Source: Maribacter vaceletii | Lineage (GTDB): Bacteria > Bacteroidota > Bacteroidia > Flavobacteriales > Flavobacteriaceae | Length of the DNA: 64,000 nt | Reading direction: 5' to 3' | Assembly (NCBI RefSeq): GCF_003634105.1 | Contig: NZ_RBIQ01000007.1 | Span: 1,488,001 to 1,552,000 of the forward strand | Shown: in pieces, positions 62,321-64,000 of the stretch | Numbering within the stretch: position 1 is the first letter of the stretch | How the letters are laid out: the number at the start of each line of letters is the position of its first letter | Notes under the pieces: model-generated | The model's input: the letters and a program-made list of their open reading frames with translations, nothing else | Told to the model about the DNA's origin: nothing | The model's database searches: none | Translations under genes and position numbers: made by a program

Positions 62321-64000
62321 TTAGAATGTATACCCTAAGGTAAATAATACCCTTTTTGGGTTTTGGAATACTGCAGAAGATATTCTTCCTATACCATCTG
62401 GATTAGCTTGCAACTCTCTTAAACTAGCATCTCCATCCTGTCCGCCAACTACAAGTTGTCTTGCATTAGCGCCATCGAAAAGGTTCTTAATACGCATGCT
62501 AATTTTTAATTCATCTGTGCCTAATGGGAATGTATAATACGCACCAAGATTGTATTCAGACATTGTAGGAAGTTCAACAAGATTTAATACATCTGCATAA
62601 GCTCCTGAGTATGTTACACCTCCAAAATCTGCACCCCATCTATCTGTACCATATCCAATATTTAAATTATAAATGGTAGAAGGTCTATTTTGCGCCTTTA
62701 ATCCACCAATATCAAAGGCTTGTAAGCCATTTTCGGTAGTAACAAGATTAAGCCCATATATGTTATCAGGATCTGTGCTAGAACTTAATGGTACTAAGAA
62801 TTTTTTATATTCAGAATTAGAAAGTGTTACCGCTCCCCTTAATAAAAGCCCTTTTATCGTTTTTGGTGTATATACTGCGGAAAGTTCTCCACCAAAGATT
62901 TTATTAGAACCAGCAGGTTCTTCTACCCATTCACCAAGATCACCATTGAAAATAGTTGCGGTTCTATTGTCTATAGTAGTATTGAACATGGTTATATCTA
63001 AAGTTAAATCACCTAGACCTGCTCTATAACCTATTTCTAGATTATTAACAATTTCATTTTCATCTGGTAAAATAGTTGTCAAGTTAATAGAACCTGGTAA
63101 TGAAAACGCTCTAACATAATTGGCATAAATAGCAGAAGATTCTCCTAATAAATAATTAGCACCTATAGAATACGATAAATCATTAAATTTTAATTCGTTT
63201 TCTTCAAATGTAGCAGGATCGTAATCAACACCTGTTAGTCTTATTTCTTGTGGATCATTGTTGAATCTAGTTTTTAACCAATCGTAACGAAAAGAAACGT
63301 TAACACTTAATTTTTCGTTAAATACCATTTCATCTCCTATAAAAAAGGCTGTACTTGTTTCCTGTCTATTAGAAGAAGTATTAGAAACATAAGAAGTTGG
63401 TGGTAAGGAAGGGTCGCTAAAAGATCCATTAGAAAAACCAAAAGCACTTGCTACGTTTGGATTTCTAAAGGTTACGTTTGTTCCATATATGAAATTTAAA
63501 CCCAAACGATCTCTTTCTGCTGTGCTATAATACACACCTCCACTAATATTATGCTCAGCGTTAGCTCCTTTAATTTGCTTAGAAATTCTATGTTCAGTAA
63601 TCCAATCTCTATTTTGGTTATCTGCTGCACCATTAAATCTACTTACTGTTGTGTTTACGTCATAAAAAGTAGAGAAGTTAAATTCATTTATATCTAGATA
63701 TTTAAAATCATTATATCTAAACCTTTCATTCCAGAACCATCCGTTTCCTAAATCAATATTAAAATCTACTCCAACAGTCGTACCTATTGTTTTTTCTTTA
63801 TTTCGTCCTGGATTATCTCTAAGAGCAACACCATTAGCATCAGTAGCCGTAGAAGTATCAAAGAAAGCATTTCTTACCCCAATTTCACCAAAAACTGTAG
63901 TAAGGTTTCCTGCATCATTAAAAAATGTGTTAGCTGGGTGCCAGCCTTCTAATATTTTGCCGTTTTCTAAATCCCAAGGACCATCTGTTATGTTTTGAAA
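62321..64000 (-). CDS. TonB-dependent receptor, C-terminal barrel (cut by window edge)
   Basis: The frame is open from the right edge (64000) to the stop at 62321, giving 559 residues of beta-barrel. The GTG near 63535 is internal, not a start. Typical features are DWITEHRISKQIKG/NHISGGVYY-type strands, NLEIGYRAGLGDLTLDITMF, the GGELSAVYTPK turn, LKISMRIKNLFDG and the C-terminal FTLGYTF ending in Phe. The plug and TonB box are outside the window. It imports large or scarce molecules through the outer membrane, and it lies next to the catabolic regulon, but no operator is visible in the window. Confidence 0.9.
   Translation of the reverse strand, partial: FQNITDGPWDLENGKILEGWHPANTFFNDAGNLTTVFGEIGVRNAFFDTSTATDANGVALRDNPGRNKEKTIGTTVGVDFNIDLGNGWFWNERFRYNDFKYLDINEFNFSTFYDVNTTVSRFNGAADNQNRDWITEHRISKQIKGANAEHNISGGVYYSTAERDRLGLNFIYGTNVTFRNPNVASAFGFSNGSFSDPSLPPTSYVSNTSSNRQETSTAFFIGDEMVFNEKLSVNVSFRYDWLKTRFNNDPQEIRLTGVDYDPATFEENELKFNDLSYSIGANYLLGESSAIYANYVRAFSLPGSINLTTILPDENEIVNNLEIGYRAGLGDLTLDITMFNTTIDNRTATIFNGDLGEWVEEPAGSNKIFGGELSAVYTPKTIKGLLLRGAVTLSNSEYKKFLVPLSSSTDPDNIYGLNLVTTENGLQAFDIGGLKAQNRPSTIYNLNIGYGTDRWGADFGGVTYSGAYADVLNLVELPTMSEYNLGAYYTFPLGTDELKISMRIKNLFDGANARQLVVGGQDGDASLRELQANPDGIGRISSAVFQNPKRVLFTLGYTF

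Noticed and set aside
63533-63535. Start codon of the TonB-dependent receptor
   Set aside because: The GTG is internal: the same frame stays open to the window edge and continues to encode barrel strands.

Overview
The window looks like chromosomal DNA of a marine-type Flavobacteriia (Bacteroidota). It is AT-rich by eye. It carries a PorP/SprF-like protein next to a giant secreted protein with a gliding-motility/type IX C-terminal domain, a TonB-dependent receptor, YwqK/MORN-like lipoproteins, Bacteroidota-type promoters (TTG, then TAnnTTTG), and the N-acylornithine version of arginine synthesis. No rRNA, tRNA, CRISPR array, insertion sequence or prophage was seen. No gene-free stretch exceeds 300 bases.

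Layout. (1) 1-2055: a cut-off group II PLP decarboxylase diverges from a MocR-type regulator, with a 30-bp-spaced direct repeat between them. (2) 2035-11797, minus strand: a YwqK-like lipoprotein, an unknown membrane-anchored protein, a PorP/SprF protein and a 2554-residue BspA/Fn3-repeat surface protein. (3) 12066-23344, minus strand: an 11-gene arginine plus proline superoperon (GNAT, argG, argC, proC, argD, proA, proB, argF', argB, argE, argH). It has a clear promoter, an unannotated 27-residue leader peptide ending Pro-Thr-Arg-Arg-Arg-Pro, and a perfect-palindrome terminator. (4) 23355-31550, minus strand: glycosyltransferases, a DUF3291 protein, an AlkB-like oxygenase, a YwqK-like protein, a membrane ferredoxin and a flavoprotein reductase. 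(5) 31823-37641, plus strand: cell-envelope genes (DUF547, barrel protein, glycosidase-like lipoprotein, lipoprotein, small BamA-like protein, amidase). (6) 37798-62174: a catabolic region with propionyl-CoA carboxylase and methylmalonyl-CoA mutase, a MarR regulator, and many accessory enzymes. (7) 62321-64000: the C-terminal part of a TonB-dependent receptor.

Region 6 is the most interesting. A palindrome, ATTAGTTAAC-N3-GTTAACTAAT, occurs upstream of the propionyl-CoA genes and twice between the HMG-CoA-lyase-like gene and the aldehyde dehydrogenase. Weaker versions lie upstream of the nitrilase-like gene and between the MDR reductase and the alpha/beta-hydrolase-like gene. These sites look like the operators of one regulon, probably controlled by the MarR protein at 44972-45490. 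The operon read from 60529 down to 51474 combines an HMG-CoA-lyase-like aldolase, a LeuCD-like hydro-lyase, a class III CoA-transferase, a maleamate-amidase-like isochorismatase, two PuuE-like deacetylase-family proteins (a family that includes cyclic-imide hydrolases), an SDR and a BASS transporter. My inference is a pathway that opens a cyclic imide, removes ammonia, hydrates a substituted maleate, attaches CoA and cleaves to a keto acid plus acyl-CoA. Co-regulated carboxylase and mutase genes would then take propionyl-CoA to succinyl-CoA. Dialkyl-maleimides from algal tetrapyrroles are one speculative substrate class. Two proteins of this regulon lack expected catalytic residues: Ser/Arg for Cys/Lys in the nitrilase-like protein, and Ala for the nucleophile in the alpha/beta-hydrolase-like protein.
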